Source of the DNA: Streptomyces roseoviridis
Lineage (GTDB): Bacteria; Actinomycetota; Actinomycetes; Streptomycetales; Streptomycetaceae
DNA: 64,000 bases
NCBI RefSeq assembly: GCF_039535235.1
Contig: NZ_BAAAWU010000001.1
Location: forward strand, 2,170,001 to 2,234,000
Direction: 5' to 3'
The translations under genes and the position numbers were made by a program. The notes below the pieces were generated by a model. It ran no database searches. It saw only the letters and a list, made by a program, of their open reading frames with translations, and had not been told where the DNA came from. Positions 1-9,144 of this stretch are shown piece by piece (the first letter of the stretch is position 1; each line of letters begins with the position of its first letter).

Positions 1-441
1 GAGGAGCCAGGGGCCGGGGAGGGCGGCGAGCCGTTCCCACAGCAGGTCGGCTGTCTGGCCGCCGGCCAGCTCCTCCGCGTCGAGCCCGACCCGGCGGGCG
101 ACCGCGCGCAGGCCGCCCGCGAGACGGCCGGCGTCCTGGGCGGCGACCCACCACACGGGGGCGCCGTCCCGGGCGAGGACGTCGGCGACCTCCAGGGCGA
201 GGCTGGTCTTGCCGACGCCCCCGAGCCCGTACAGCACATGGGTGCCGGACGCGGCGAGCAGCCGCGTGGTCAGCTCCTCGCGCCCGCGCAGGGCCGCGCC
301 CCTGCGCCCGAACGGCGGGGCGACGGTGACCTCGTCGGCCGGCGGCGGGGCCTGATGGACGACGAGGTGCTCGATGTGCCCGGCCTGGACGACGGTCCCC
401 TGCGTACCGCCCGATACGACGTTTCCCCCGGCCCCCGCCAT
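1..441 (-). CDS. STAND/NB-ARC ATPase, N-terminal part (runs off the left edge)
   Basis: Reverse-strand reading frame open from an ATG at 441 to the window edge (147 residues, C-terminus missing). Residues about 5-25 are a Gly/Val/Thr-rich stretch (NVVSGGTQGTVVQAGHIEH) that commonly precedes the ATPase in Streptomyces STAND and TPR proteins. A Walker A P-loop, GLGGVGKTSLA, follows at about residue 84. This predicts a signal-transduction NTPase that switches state on binding ATP; the sensor repeats (TPR or WD40) would lie outside the window. It starts 4 bp after the SDR gene and is probably co-transcribed with it. The N-terminal tag and P-loop are seen; the role is not. Confidence 0.8.
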   Translation of the reverse strand, partial: MAGAGGNVVSGGTQGTVVQAGHIEHLVVHQAPPPADEVTVAPPFGRRGAALRGREELTTRLLAASGTHVLYGLGGVGKTSLALEVADVLARDGAPVWWVAAQDAGRLAGGLRAVARRVGLDAEELAGGQTADLLWERLAALPGPWLL

Positions 442-445
442 CGGC

Positions 446-1135
446 TCAGCGCCCGGGGCGCACGGTCAGGTCGTTCACCTCGGCGTCGCGCGGCAGGTCG
501 ATCGCCATGACGATGGTGGTGGCCACGGACTCCGGGTCGATCCAGCGCTCGGGGTCGTACTCCTTGCCCTCCTGCTGGTGCACCTTCGCCTGCATGGGGC
601 TCGCGGTCCGGCCCGGGTAGACGGAGGTGACCCGCACCCCGTTGCCGTGCTCCTCGTGGCGCAGCGAGTCGGCGAGTGCCTTCAGTCCGTGCTTGGAGGC
701 GGCGTAGGCGCTCCACTCGGCGTGCGCGTTGAGCCCGGCGCCCGAGTTCACGAAGACCACGTGCCCCTTGGAGACGCGGAGTTGGGGCAGGAGGTGCCGG
801 GTCAGCTCGGCGGGGGCGACGAGGTTGACGTTGAGCTGGTGGTGCCAGGTCTTGGGGGTGAGCTCGCCGACCGGCCCGAGGTCGACGACGCCCGCGATGT
901 GCAGCAGGGTGTCCACCCGCTCGGGCAGGCTCTGGTGCGAGAACGCCCACGACAGCCGGTCCGGATCCGCCAGGTCCCCGACGAGCGTCCGGGCCCCGGG
1001 AAACTCCGCGGCCAGCTCCTTGGCCCGCCCCGCGTCCCGCGCGTGCAGCACGAGCTCGTCCCCACGCGCGTGCAGACGCCGCGCGACGGCGGCGCCGATG
1101 CCGGAACCGGCTCCGGTGATCACATGTGTAGCCAT
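446..1135 (-). CDS. SDR-family oxidoreductase
   Basis: Short-chain dehydrogenase/reductase of 229 residues, the usual family size. The N-terminal cofactor motif TGAGSGIG starts at residue 7 after a short beta-strand. NAG is replaced by IAG in the next loop, and the catalytic motif is Y-A-A-S-K (SAYAASKHGLKAL) preceded by the Ser of VNSGAG. Cytosolic NAD(P)(H)-dependent oxidoreductase of unknown substrate. I chose the ATG at 1135 because it gives the conserved MATHVITG start; an in-frame ATG at 1144 adds three residues and cannot be excluded. It lies just downstream of the lipoprotein gene and 4 bp upstream of the STAND ATPase. Confidence 0.85.
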   Translation of the reverse strand: MATHVITGAGSGIGAAVARRLHARGDELVLHARDAGRAKELAAEFPGARTLVGDLADPDRLSWAFSHQSLPERVDTLLHIAGVVDLGPVGELTPKTWHHQLNVNLVAPAELTRHLLPQLRVSKGHVVFVNSGAGLNAHAEWSAYAASKHGLKALADSLRHEEHGNGVRVTSVYPGRTASPMQAKVHQQEGKEYDPERWIDPESVATTIVMAIDLPRDAEVNDLTVRPGR

Positions 1136-1148
1136 GGCACTCATGGTC

Positions 1149-1724
1149 TCAGGGAAGGGGCGCGGGCGCGGACCAGAACGCGGAGCGGATGTTGGGGGCG
1201 GGGATCCGGCCGAGGGGGTAGGCGGGGCCGTTGGCTGGGGTGGTGGGGTCGGTGACGGGGGATTTGGTGACGCAGGGGGTGGCGACCTGGAAGAAGGCCT
1301 GTCCCTTGTAACCAAAGAGGATGCGGATCTGGAAGCCTTCCGGCGAGACCGCGTAGATGGCGGGCATCTCTTGGTCCTGCCTGACGGACTTGATCTTGTA
1401 TCCGCTCTTCTCCCAATGGCGCTGCACCACACCGAGGAAGCTGCCTCGCCGCTGCTCGGAGACGACGGTGGTGACGGTGCGGCGCCGAATTACGTCGCAG
1501 GTGTGCGTGGTTGTGGTGTCGTGGGCCCAGTGGACCCGGGGGACGATCGCCTCGAACGTGGCGTCCAGCATGGCGTCCGCTCGTTCTGCCGCCTGCTGCA
1601 TGTTCATGCTTCGTGCTACACCTCGTGCGTCGTTCCTACCTTCCGGCCCAGCACACCCGGCCAGGAGAGCCCCGGCCAGGACAAGGCACGACGACATGCG
1701 CGCCGTCCGCGAGACAGGACTCAT
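1149..1724 (-). CDS. Predicted lipoprotein of unknown function
   Basis: 191 residues. The N-terminus is a lipoprotein signal: positive residues, a hydrophobic stretch and the lipobox L-A-G-C (CLVLAGALLAGC), so the mature protein should be anchored to the outer face of the membrane at that Cys. The remainder has two further Cys (CDVIRRR and the later CVTK) that could pair outside the cell, and no motif I recognise. The start overlaps the stop of the upstream hydrolase (ATGA at 1721-1724), indicating translational coupling. Family members of this kind are often annotated as hypothetical lipoproteins next to DUF1023 hydrolases; I infer a shared envelope role only from position. Confidence 0.8.
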   Translation of the reverse strand: MSPVSRTARMSSCLVLAGALLAGCAGPEGRNDARGVARSMNMQQAAERADAMLDATFEAIVPRVHWAHDTTTTHTCDVIRRRTVTTVVSEQRRGSFLGVVQRHWEKSGYKIKSVRQDQEMPAIYAVSPEGFQIRILFGYKGQAFFQVATPCVTKSPVTDPTTPANGPAYPLGRIPAPNIRSAFWSAPAPLP

Positions 1725-3496
1725 CGATATGCCTCCGTGGTGATCTTTTCCGGCGTCCCGCCGACGATGAACGCGATGTTGTCCGCGGACGCCTGGTCCA
1801 CGCTCGGTGTGAAGTACTGCCCATGGGCATCGAACAGGCCCCCGTCGCGAACCATCCGCGGCCCGTCGTCCACCTCGAAGCGCCGTGCCCCGAACGCCTC
1901 GCTCGCGGGGTCCTTGCCGAAGTACAGGTCGTCGTTCCCCCGGTCGAGGAGGTCCCGTGCCAGCAGCACGCCCGTGGAACCGCCGAACTGCAGGCCGACC
2001 GCGGACTCCGTCCTGGTCGGGAGGTGGGTGACCGGGTCGTTGTCCGCGGCACCGACGTACACGTGCTCTTTTCCGACGCCCAGGTCCTGGGCGCGGTCCA
2101 CACCGACCCCCGGGCTGCCCAGCAGGATCACGTCGTCCACGCCGGGGATGCCGCCGGACTGCCGGGCGGCCGTGCCCACGGTGAGCGATCCGTAGGAGTG
2201 GCCGATGGCGGTCAGGTGCGGGTCCGCGTGGTCGTTGGTCGCGGACAGTCCGGCCATGAACCGGTTGTACGCGGGGGCTCCTCGCTCCGCGTCCCCCCTG
2301 AGCATCACGTCACCGTGCTGGGGCGCGTCGTAGCCGAGCCAGACGATCGCGGCGCTGGACGGGTCCACGGACCGCGCCCCCTTCGCCGTGTCCTGGGCCC
2401 GCACCATCGTCTCTTCGACGAACACGGCGTCCAGGTTCGTGCCGAGGCCGGGCACGTACGCGGACACGTGCTTCGACGTGTCGGGGTTTCCGTACGCCAC
2501 GATCGCGCGGCCGTTGCCCTCCGCGCCGATGCCGAGGAGGAACATGGGTGGGTCGCTCGCTTGGTCCAGCCTGTCCTGGATCATACGGAGCGCCTCCAGC
2601 TTCGTCTCCGCGCCGGCACCGCCCCGCCGCTCCAACTCGTCGATGAGCACGGGCAGGTAGCGCCGGTTGGCCTCGTCCCGCACGACTGCGGGGATGCCGT
2701 CCAGGTTGCCGATCAGGTCCGGCGCGACGTCCAGGTACTCGCGGCGCTGTTCCTCGCTGAGGCCGTCCCACCATGCCTTGCGTTCGGCGGGGCTGCCGTC
2801 CGCGGGGACGGCGGCCGCGAGGTGGTGACCGGCGGCGTCGCGGACGGCGGCGGTGTCCCGGGCGATGTCCTGAAGGGTGGCCTCCGTGACGTCCAGGCCC
2901 TTGGCCGCGCGCAGGGCCTCCAGGGTCCGGGCGTACCGGGCGTCGATGGAGGCGGCCGCGAGGACCGCCCGGCCGATGCGGTCCGCGAGGTCCTGGGCTT
3001 TCTCGGCGTGCGGGTTGAGCAGGCCGAACGGTGGGGAGTCGTCGAAGGGCGAGCGTTCCCGGAGGAGGCGGCCGCGGACCCTGCCGCCAGGGGCCTCCTG
3101 GTCGCCGAGCGCAGTCCGGACGGGCGCGGCGGGGTAGGCGACGGAGCCGTCCTCGTGGACGGTGAACCTCAGGGCGGCGGCCTCCTCGAGGGCCAGCCGC
3201 AACAGGCGCTGGGGCTCGGCCAGGTCGCCTGCCAGGCCGTTGAGCGCGGTGCGGGTGAGTCCGCACTCGGTGTGCACGTACTGGAAGTTGCGGCTCAGGC
3301 GCCGGAGACGGCCGAGGGCGGCGTCGGCCGACTCGCTCTGCTGGGTCTCTCGGAGCTTGGCGGACATGGCGCGGTCGACCCGTACTCGATCGGCGTCGGC
3401 CCGGCCCGACACCTCGTGCCAGGCGTCGCCAGCCTGCTCGAACTCCGCCAGCCTGACGTCCCTGAGCTGCCGCCAGGTGAGTGCGGCCCCGCTCAT
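1721..3496 (-). CDS. DUF1023-type alpha/beta hydrolase
   Basis: 591 residues. The first ~300 residues are Ala/Arg/Glu-rich and helical, probably coiled-coil. The C-terminal half is an alpha/beta-hydrolase with the nucleophile elbow GHSYGS preceded by TAIGHSYGSLTVG, strands typical of DUF1023 proteins, and a later Asp and His consistent with a catalytic triad. Such actinomycete hydrolases commonly sit behind a small WXG100-like helical protein, as here: the start ATG overlaps the stop of that gene (ATGA). No signal peptide is visible, so export, if any, would need the partner. Substrate unknown. I chose ATG 3496 over longer upstream frames because of the overlap and because upstream residues are the wrong-frame reading of the neighbour. 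Confidence 0.85.
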   Translation of the reverse strand: MSGAALTWRQLRDVRLAEFEQAGDAWHEVSGRADADRVRVDRAMSAKLRETQQSESADAALGRLRRLSRNFQYVHTECGLTRTALNGLAGDLAEPQRLLRLALEEAAALRFTVHEDGSVAYPAAPVRTALGDQEAPGGRVRGRLLRERSPFDDSPPFGLLNPHAEKAQDLADRIGRAVLAAASIDARYARTLEALRAAKGLDVTEATLQDIARDTAAVRDAAGHHLAAAVPADGSPAERKAWWDGLSEEQRREYLDVAPDLIGNLDGIPAVVRDEANRRYLPVLIDELERRGGAGAETKLEALRMIQDRLDQASDPPMFLLGIGAEGNGRAIVAYGNPDTSKHVSAYVPGLGTNLDAVFVEETMVRAQDTAKGARSVDPSSAAIVWLGYDAPQHGDVMLRGDAERGAPAYNRFMAGLSATNDHADPHLTAIGHSYGSLTVGTAARQSGGIPGVDDVILLGSPGVGVDRAQDLGVGKEHVYVGAADNDPVTHLPTRTESAVGLQFGGSTGVLLARDLLDRGNDDLYFGKDPASEAFGARRFEVDDGPRMVRDGGLFDAHGQYFTPSVDQASADNIAFIVGGTPEKITTEAYR

Positions 3497-3840
3497 CGCC
3501 GCCCCGCGAAGGAGTTCCCGACGGCGGTGTCGGTCTCGCCCATCTCCTTGGCGACCGTGAGGAGGGTGCCCCGCAGGGCCTCGCACTCGTCGCGTACGGC
3601 TGTGAGCCGCTCCTCCCAGGACTCGCGTAAGCCGGCGAGCGCGGCGACGGCGCTCAGTCCGGCGCCGCCGGCCGCGATGCCCTCGTGGCCGCGGCCGAGG
3701 ACGGAGCGGCTGGTCTCGGCGCTCGTCCGGATTTCGGCAGCGGTGGCGGAGGCGCGGGTCCAGGGGCCGCCGCTGTGTTTCAGCTCCGCGGCGCCGCCTG
3801 TCGGCCCGGACAACTGCTGCCAGCGCACCGCATGGGACAC
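3493..3840 (-). CDS. Small helical WXG100-like protein
   Basis: 115 residues, predicted almost entirely alpha-helical, with heptad-like Ala/Leu/Glu spacing and Trp residues at the N-terminus, GPWTR and SWEERL. Size and position directly before a DUF1023 hydrolase resemble the ESX/WXG100-like partners seen in actinomycetes, although no clean WXG tripeptide is present. It is the first gene of a leftward operon (this gene, hydrolase, lipoprotein, SDR, STAND ATPase). The 150 bp between it and the LOG-family gene holds its probable promoter. Function inferred from context only. Confidence 0.7.
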   Translation of the reverse strand: MSHAVRWQQLSGPTGGAAELKHSGGPWTRASATAAEIRTSAETSRSVLGRGHEGIAAGGAGLSAVAALAGLRESWEERLTAVRDECEALRGTLLTVAKEMGETDTAVGNSFAGRR

Positions 3841-3994
3841 GGCTCCCCCGCTCTCGACTGCGACCCGTCATCGCTCCAGGTCGAGGAGGCTAGCGCAGCC
3901 AGGTCCGTTCGTACGCAGTCGCGAAGACTTCCCGCCATCGCCCCCGGGCGAGCAGCCGTACGGGCGTGCGAGGAACCATTGCGGGAGCAGATCG

Positions 3995-4531
3995 TCAGTT
4001 CCGCACCCGTGACTCCAGGTACGCCAGCGCCTCCGCACCGTCCTCCGCGAAGAAGACCAGCTCGCTCAGCGGGACCGGCAGGAAGCCCTCTTCCTCCATG
4101 CGGCGGAACTGGGTCTTCAGGCCGTCGTAGAAGCCGGCCGCGTTGAGGAGGACGACAGGCTTGGTGTGGCGGCCGTGCTTCTTCAGTTCCAGGATGTCGG
4201 TGGCCTCGTCGAGGGTGCCGGTGCCGCCGACCATGACGACGACGGCGTCGGACCGGGCGAGGAGGAGGGCCTTGCGCTCGGCGAGGTCCTTGGCGAAGAG
4301 CATCTCGTCGGCGACCGGGCGGGCCTTGGCGGCGAGGAAGTCCACCGAGACGCCGACCAGGCGGCCGCCGGCCTCCTCGGCGGCGTCCGCGACGACCTTC
4401 ATGAGGCCGGTGTCGGACCCGCCCCAGACCAGGGTGTGGCCCGCCTTGCCGAGGCGGGTGGCGAAGTCGCGGGCGGGGGCCGTGTACCGCTCGTCGAGGT
4501 CGGCGGCGGACAGGAAGACGCAGATGTTCAT
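3995..4531 (-). CDS. LOG-family protein (TIGR00730-type)
   Basis: 178 residues, a typical size for a lysine-decarboxylase-like LOG protein. The family signature GGTGTLDE (usual PGGxGTxxE) is near residue 103, with the N-terminal Rossmann start MNICVFLSA and GGSDTGLMKV at about 38. Characterised members are cytokinin riboside 5'-monophosphate phosphoribohydrolases that release base from nucleoside monophosphates; whether this one makes cytokinin-like compounds is not known. The ATG at 4531 gives the conserved N-terminus; a longer upstream extension in frame is not supported. Confidence 0.85.
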   Translation of the reverse strand: MNICVFLSAADLDERYTAPARDFATRLGKAGHTLVWGGSDTGLMKVVADAAEEAGGRLVGVSVDFLAAKARPVADEMLFAKDLAERKALLLARSDAVVVMVGGTGTLDEATDILELKKHGRHTKPVVLLNAAGFYDGLKTQFRRMEEEGFLPVPLSELVFFAEDGAEALAYLESRVRN

Positions 4532-4628
4532 GGGCTCCACCGTAGGCCGTCGCACCGGCAGCGGGATTTTTTCGGGAAGTTCCCTCCGCGAGCGATGAGT
4601 TCCGGGGGCCGCTCCGGTCTGCCCTTCC

Positions 4629-5225
4629 ATGGACGAGGTGAAGACCACTCTCTGCCGGGCCCGGGGCCTGGTCAGGTCGCAGGACGGGACGCCGATCGCC
4701 TTCGAGCGGTACGGGGACGGGCCGCCCGTGATCCTGGTGAGCGGGGCGCCGGGGACGGCCGGAGCGGAACGGCCGCTCGCCGGGCTGCTCGCCCGGCGCT
4801 TCTCGGTCGTCGCGTACGACCGGCGCGACGCCGCGGACTGCGTGGAGCGGGAGATCGAGGACCTGGCGGCGCTCGTGGAGGTGGTGGGCGACGCGGACGG
4901 TACGGCGACGGTGCACGGAACGGCGTCCGGAGGCGCCCTGGCGCTGGCCGCCGCCGCGGCCGGGGTGCCGGTCGGGCCGGTGTCGGTGTTCGAGCCGCCG
5001 TACGGTGCGGAGCAGGCCGGCCGGCTCGGCCGGGTGCACGCGCGCGTGCTGGTGGTCGACGGGGGTGCGAGCCCGGTCTGGACGCGGCGGGCGGCCCGTA
5101 CGATCGCGGCGGCCGTCCCGCGCGGACGGCACCGCACGCTCACCGGCCAGACGCACGAGGTGGCCCCGCACGTCCTGGCCCCGGTCCTTGAGGACTTCTA
5201 CGCGCAGGAGTCCGCCGGTCAGTGA
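4629..5225 (+). CDS. Small alpha/beta-fold hydrolase
   Basis: 198 residues, shorter than usual because the cap region is minimal. The start resembles other actinomycete alpha/beta hydrolases (SQDGTPIAFERYGDGPPVILV). The nucleophile position falls in HGTASGGALAL, giving an unusual T-x-S-x-G elbow, and a possible catalytic His lies in GQTHEVAPHVL. Cytosolic, substrate unknown. It is transcribed towards mnmA, and a perfect hairpin separates the two stop codons. Confidence 0.8.
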   Translation: MDEVKTTLCRARGLVRSQDGTPIAFERYGDGPPVILVSGAPGTAGAERPLAGLLARRFSVVAYDRRDAADCVEREIEDLAALVEVVGDADGTATVHGTASGGALALAAAAAGVPVGPVSVFEPPYGAEQAGRLGRVHARVLVVDGGASPVWTRRAARTIAAAVPRGRHRTLTGQTHEVAPHVLAPVLEDFYAQESAGQ

Positions 5226-5265
5226 CCCCGGGCGGCCGGCGGGCCGGCCGGGGTGCCCCGTGGCC

Positions 5266-5289
5266 GGGCCCCGACGTCGGTCGGGGCCC
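5266..5289. terminator. Bidirectional hairpin terminator
   Basis: Perfect 10-bp stem GGGCCCCGAC/GTCGGGGCCC with a 4-nt loop between the converging hydrolase and mnmA genes. No U-tract, as is usual for Streptomyces. Confidence 0.7.
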
Positions 5290-5292
5290 GTC

Positions 5293-6441
5293 TCACGCCC
5301 GGGCCGGCGCCGGGTCCGTGCGGCGGACCGTCGTCGCGATCGTCGCCGAGCCCACCACCCGCGTGCCGTCGTAGAGCACGATGGCCTGGCCCGGGGCGAC
5401 GCCCCGGACGGGCTCGTCGAAGGTGACGTGCAGCTGCCCGTCGGTCATCTCGGCGCTCACCGGCGTCTCACCGCCGTGGGCGCGGAGCTGCGCGGTGTAG
5501 CGGCCGGGGCCCTCGGGAGCGGTGCCGCACCAGCGGGGCCTGATGGCGGTCAGGGCGGTGACGTCCAGGGCCTCGGCGGGGCCGACGGTGACGGTGTTGT
5601 TCACCGGCGAGATGTCGAGGACGTAGCGGGGCTTGCCGTCGGGGGCGGGGTGTCCGATGCGCAGGCCCTTGCGCTGGCCGATGGTGAAGCCGTACGCGCC
5701 CTGGTGGGTGCCCACCTTCGTACCGGACTCGTCGACGATGTCGCCCTCCGCCGTGCCCAGGTGGGAGGCGAGGAAGCCCTGGGTGTCGCCGTCGGCGATG
5801 AAGCAGATGTCGTGGCTGTCGGGCTTCTTCGCCACCGCGAGACCGCGCCGCTCCGCCTCCGCGCGGATCTCCTCCTTGGTGGTGACGGTGTCGCCGAGCG
5901 GGAACATGGCGTGCGCCAGCTGCTTCTCGTCGAGGACGCCGAGGACGTACGACTGGTCCTTGGCCATGTCGGAGGCCCGGTGCAGCTCGCGGGTGCCGTC
6001 CTCGCGCAGCACGACGGTCGCGTAGTGGCCGGTGCAGACGGCGTCGAAGCCGAGGGCGAGCGCCTTGTCGAGGAGGGCGGCGAACTTGATCTTCTCGTTG
6101 CAGCGCAGGCACGGATTGGGCGTGCGGCCCGCCTCGTACTCGGAGACGAAGTCCGCCACGACGTCCTCGCGGAAGCGCTCGGCGAGGTCCCACACGTAGA
6201 ACGGGATGCCGATGACGTCGGCGGCCCGCCGGGCGTCGCGCGAGTCCTCGATGGTGCAGCAGCCCCGCGCTCCGGTACGGAAGGACTGCGGGTTCGCGGA
6301 GAGGGCCAGGTGCACGCCGGTGACGTCGTGGCCGGCCTCGGCGGCGCGGGCGGCGGCGACGGCGGAGTCCACTCCGCCGGACATGGCGGCGAGGACCCGG
6401 AGGGGGCGGGGGCTGGGGCGCTGCGGCGAGGTCTCAGTCAT
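5293..6441 (-). CDS. mnmA: tRNA-specific 2-thiouridylase MnmA
   Basis: 382 residues, the normal length. It activates U34 of tRNA Lys/Glu/Gln by adenylation and transfers sulfur to give 2-thiouridine. Visible: the PP-loop SGGVDS (residues about 20-25), the catalytic Cys pair in [10 protein letters not shown] and [10 protein letters not shown], and the FTIGQRKGL motif. The start ATG at 6441 is preceded by TAGGG. The sulfur would come from a cysteine desulfurase, and one is encoded 1.2 kb away on the same strand (7664-8827), with the divergent amidase gene between them. Housekeeping gene. Confidence 0.97.
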   Translation of the reverse strand: MTETSPQRPSPRPLRVLAAMSGGVDSAVAAARAAEAGHDVTGVHLALSANPQSFRTGARGCCTIEDSRDARRAADVIGIPFYVWDLAERFREDVVADFVSEYEAGRTPNPCLRCNEKIKFAALLDKALALGFDAVCTGHYATVVLREDGTRELHRASDMAKDQSYVLGVLDEKQLAHAMFPLGDTVTTKEEIRAEAERRGLAVAKKPDSHDICFIADGDTQGFLASHLGTAEGDIVDESGTKVGTHQGAYGFTIGQRKGLRIGHPAPDGKPRYVLDISPVNNTVTVGPAEALDVTALTAIRPRWCGTAPEGPGRYTAQLRAHGGETPVSAEMTDGQLHVTFDEPVRGVAPGQAIVLYDGTRVVGSATIATTVRRTDPAPARA

Positions 6442-6502
6442 AGCCCTACCAGGGTACGGGGCGCGGGGAACCGGGGCCGTACGCGTGAGCGTTCTCGGAC
6501 AC

Positions 6503-7201
6503 ATGGGGAAAAAGGCGAGGGGCGGGGCGGGCGGGCGGAGCGCGGGCGGCGGCACCGGGAGCGGTACGGGGCGGCGGGCTTTCCTGGTGGGCGGCACGGT
6601 CGCGGCGGTCGGCGCGGCCGCGCTCGCGCGCGAGGAGCTGACGCGCTGGTGGTGGCGGCTGCCGGGGATGGAGAAGGACCGGGTCGAGGGCGAGCTGGAC
6701 CACAAGGGTGCCCAGTGGGCGGGGGCCTCGCGGGCGAACTGGCGGCGGGCCGACCGCCCGGACGACTTCGTGATCGACCGGGTGGTGATCCATGTGGTGC
6801 AGGGCAGCTTCGCCACCGCCGTGAAGGTCTTCAAGGATCCCGGGCACGGGGCGGCCACCCACTACGTCGTCCGCAAGGACGGACACGTGGCACAGATGAT
6901 CCGGGAGCTCGACGTGGCCTTCCACGCCGGGAACCGGGACATGAACGAGCGGAGCATCGGCATCGAGCACGAGGGCTTCGTCGACCGGCCGGAGGGCTTC
7001 ACGAAGGCGATGTACGAGGCGTCGGCGCGGCTGACGGCCGGCATCTGCGCCCGCTACGGGATACCGGTGGACCGGGAGCACATCATCGGGCACGTGGAGG
7101 TGCCGGGCACGGACCACACGGATCCGGGGCCGCACTGGGACTGGGACCGCTACATGCCGCTCGTGCGGCGGGAGCGCGCGAAGCTGCCGTCGGCCGACTG
7201 A
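6503..7201 (+). CDS. N-acetylmuramoyl-L-alanine amidase (Amidase_2 family), exported
   Basis: 232 residues. The N-terminus has a twin-arginine-like signal ([21 protein letters not shown]), so the enzyme should act outside the membrane on peptidoglycan. The Amidase_2/PGRP-type zinc site is visible: the His of DRVVIHVVQ, the C-terminal pair in GHVEVPG and [11 protein letters not shown], and the fold markers [15 protein letters not shown] and SIGIEHEGF. It cleaves the bond between MurNAc and L-Ala. Divergent from mnmA with about 60 bp between starts, so the promoters are packed into a short region. Confidence 0.92.
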   Translation: MGKKARGGAGGRSAGGGTGSGTGRRAFLVGGTVAAVGAAALAREELTRWWWRLPGMEKDRVEGELDHKGAQWAGASRANWRRADRPDDFVIDRVVIHVVQGSFATAVKVFKDPGHGAATHYVVRKDGHVAQMIRELDVAFHAGNRDMNERSIGIEHEGFVDRPEGFTKAMYEASARLTAGICARYGIPVDREHIIGHVEVPGTDHTDPGPHWDWDRYMPLVRRERAKLPSAD

Positions 7202-7663
7202 GCCGGGGCGCGAGGGCCGGAGGGCGGGACCGGGCGGCGCCCGCGCGGCCGACGGGCCTCAGCGGGCGCGGGCCGGCGGGCGTCACCGGGCGGTCGGGCG
7301 GACGTCACCCAGCGGGGCCCGGAAGCGGGACCGGCCGGTCGGGCGGGGGCCGGTGGGCGTCACCGGGCGGCGCCCGTGCCGGGACCGGGCGGGCGGGCGC
7401 GGCCCGCCGGGCGGGACCGGGCGTCACCGGGCGTCACCGGGCGGCGCCCGTGCGGCCGACGGGCATCAGCGCGCGCGGGCCGGCGGGCGTCACCCAGCGG
7501 GGCCCGAGGGCGGGACCGGGCGGTCGGGCGGGGGCCGGTGGGCGTCACCCGGCGGGGCCCGCGCGGCCGACGGGCCTCAGCGGGCGCGGCCCGCCGGGCA
7601 TCACCGGGCGGCGACCGCGGCGGGCCGGCGGGCGTCACCGGGCGGGGGCCGCGGGGCCGGTCG
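7202..7663. repeat. GC-rich degenerate repeat between convergent genes
   Basis: No gene is supported in these 460 bp. The stretch is made of imperfect, very GC-rich repeats. One block, about 55 bp starting CAGCGGGGCCC and ending GGTGGGCGTCACC, occurs at about 7311 and 7495 (184 bp apart). Another (GCGGCCGACGGGC followed by TCAGCGGG) occurs near 7245, 7452 and 7565. GGGCGTCACC recurs many times. Long open frames through it are composition artefacts. It sits between the stops of the amidase and the cysteine desulfurase. Confidence 0.75.
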
Positions 7664-8827
7664 TCAGCTGAGGCCGGCCGTGCGGGCGCGTTCGACGGCC
7701 GGGCCGATGGCCTCGGCGACTGCCGTGACGTCCTCCTTGGTGGAGGTGTGGCCGAGGGTGAAGCGCAGGGTGCCGCGGGCGAGGTCCGGGTCGGTGCCGG
7801 TGGCGAGCAGGACGTGGCTGGGCTGGGCGATGCCGGCGGTGCAGGCGGACCCGGTGGAGCACTCGATGCCGGCGGCGTCGAGGAGCAGCAGCAGGGAGTC
7901 GCCCTCGCAGCCGGGGAAGGTGAAGTGCGCGTTGGCGGGGAGCCGGTCGACGGGGTCGCCGCCGAGGATCGCGTCGGGGACGGCGGTGCGAACGGCGGTG
8001 ACCAGCTCGTCGCGGAGGGTGCCGACGGTGCGGGCGAACTCCTCGCGGCCCTCGGCGGCGATCCGGCCGGCGACCGCGAAGGCGGCGACGGCGGGCACGT
8101 CGAGGGTGCCGGAGCGGACGTGGCGCTCCTGGCCGCCGCCGTGCAGGACGGGCACGGGGGTGTACTCGCGGCCGAGGAGCAGGGCGCCGATGCCGTAGGG
8201 GCCGCCGATCTTGTGACCGGAAACGGTCATGGCGGCGAGTCCGGAGGCGGCGAAGTCGACCGGAATCTGACCGAGGGCCTGGACGGCGTCGGCGTGCAGC
8301 GGGACGTCGAACTCGCCGGCGACGTCGGCGAGTTCACGGATCGGCATGATGGTGCCGATCTCGTTGTTGGCCCACATGACGGTGGCGAGGGCGACGGACT
8401 CGGGGTCGCGCGCGACGGCCTCGCGCAGGGCCTCGGGGTGTACGCGGCCGTGCCGGTCGACGGGCAGGTACTCGACGGTGGCGCCCTCGTGGCCGGCGAG
8501 CCAGTCGACGGCGTCGAGGACGGCGTGGTGCTCGACCGGGCTGGCCAGGACGCGGGTGCGGCGCGGGTCGGCGGCGCGGCGGGACCAGAAGAGGCCCTTC
8601 ACGGCGAGGTTGTCGGCCTCGGTGCCGCCGGAGGTGAAGACGACCTCGCTGGGCCGGGCCCCGAGCGCCCCGGCCAGCGTCTCGCGGGCCTCCTCGACGG
8701 TCCGCCGGGCGCGACGGCCGGCCGCGTGCAGCGAGGAGGCGTTGCCCGTGACGGCGAGCTGGGCGGTCATCGCCTCGATCGCCTCGGGCAGCATGGGCGT
8801 GGTCGCGGCGTGGTCGAGGTAAGCCAT
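7664..8827 (-). CDS. Cysteine desulfurase (NifS/IscS type)
   Basis: 387 residues. PLP-dependent enzyme removing sulfur from L-cysteine to form a persulfide for Fe-S clusters and tRNA thiolation. Visible: start [14 protein letters not shown] Lys in [11 protein letters not shown]; the HAD motif [10 protein letters not shown]; the EHHAVL stacking-His region; and the catalytic Cys loop [11 protein letters not shown] near residue 325. The neighbouring mnmA makes a role in tRNA thiolation likely. The ATG at 8827 matches the conserved family start; the upstream frame runs into repeats. Confidence 0.95.
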   Translation of the reverse strand: MAYLDHAATTPMLPEAIEAMTAQLAVTGNASSLHAAGRRARRTVEEARETLAGALGARPSEVVFTSGGTEADNLAVKGLFWSRRAADPRRTRVLASPVEHHAVLDAVDWLAGHEGATVEYLPVDRHGRVHPEALREAVARDPESVALATVMWANNEIGTIMPIRELADVAGEFDVPLHADAVQALGQIPVDFAASGLAAMTVSGHKIGGPYGIGALLLGREYTPVPVLHGGGQERHVRSGTLDVPAVAAFAVAGRIAAEGREEFARTVGTLRDELVTAVRTAVPDAILGGDPVDRLPANAHFTFPGCEGDSLLLLLDAAGIECSTGSACTAGIAQPSHVLLATGTDPDLARGTLRFTLGHTSTKEDVTAVAEAIGPAVERARTAGLS

Positions 8828-8875
8828 GGTGGGAACGATTCTACGAGGCGGCGCGGGCGTCTCCGTCGCCTGGCC

Positions 8876-9144
8876 GGATCCAGTATCCGGTTTGCCTTCG
8901 GCCATCGGATCCGATGCGGGTGTCCGGGCGGGGGATTCCGTGCGCCTCGGGCCTGCCCTTCGGATCGGACATGGGATCCGTAGCCTGTGGATCCTGTGTC
9001 ACTTCGGCCGGCCCGGGGCCACCTTCGGACAGGGGATCCGTTCGTGGATCCGGTGTCACTTCGGCCGGCCCGGGGCCGACCTTCGGACAGGGGATCCGTT
9101 CGTGGATCCAGCGGTCACGTCGGCCGGCTTTGGACACCGGATCC
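8876..9144. repeat. GGATCC-rich tandem repeat
   Basis: Nine copies of the palindrome GGATCC in 269 bp, at 8876, 8907, 8974, 8989, 9034, 9046, 9092, 9104 and 9139. From 8974 to about 9118 they form about 2.5 copies of a 58-60 bp tandem unit: two GGATCC sites 12-15 bp apart, then TGTCACTTCGGCCGGCCC and ACCTTCGGACAGG. The last site falls inside the 3' end of the WYL gene. A 98-residue reverse frame across the repeat looks like a composition artefact. Confidence 0.8.

Noticed and set aside
8974..9118. CRISPR-like look of regularly spaced repeats
   Set aside because: Units are direct tandem copies without unique spacers and no cas genes are near.
8841..9137. 98-codon reverse ORF through the GGATCC repeats
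   Set aside because: Its peptide simply repeats with the DNA unit and has no RBS or known domain.
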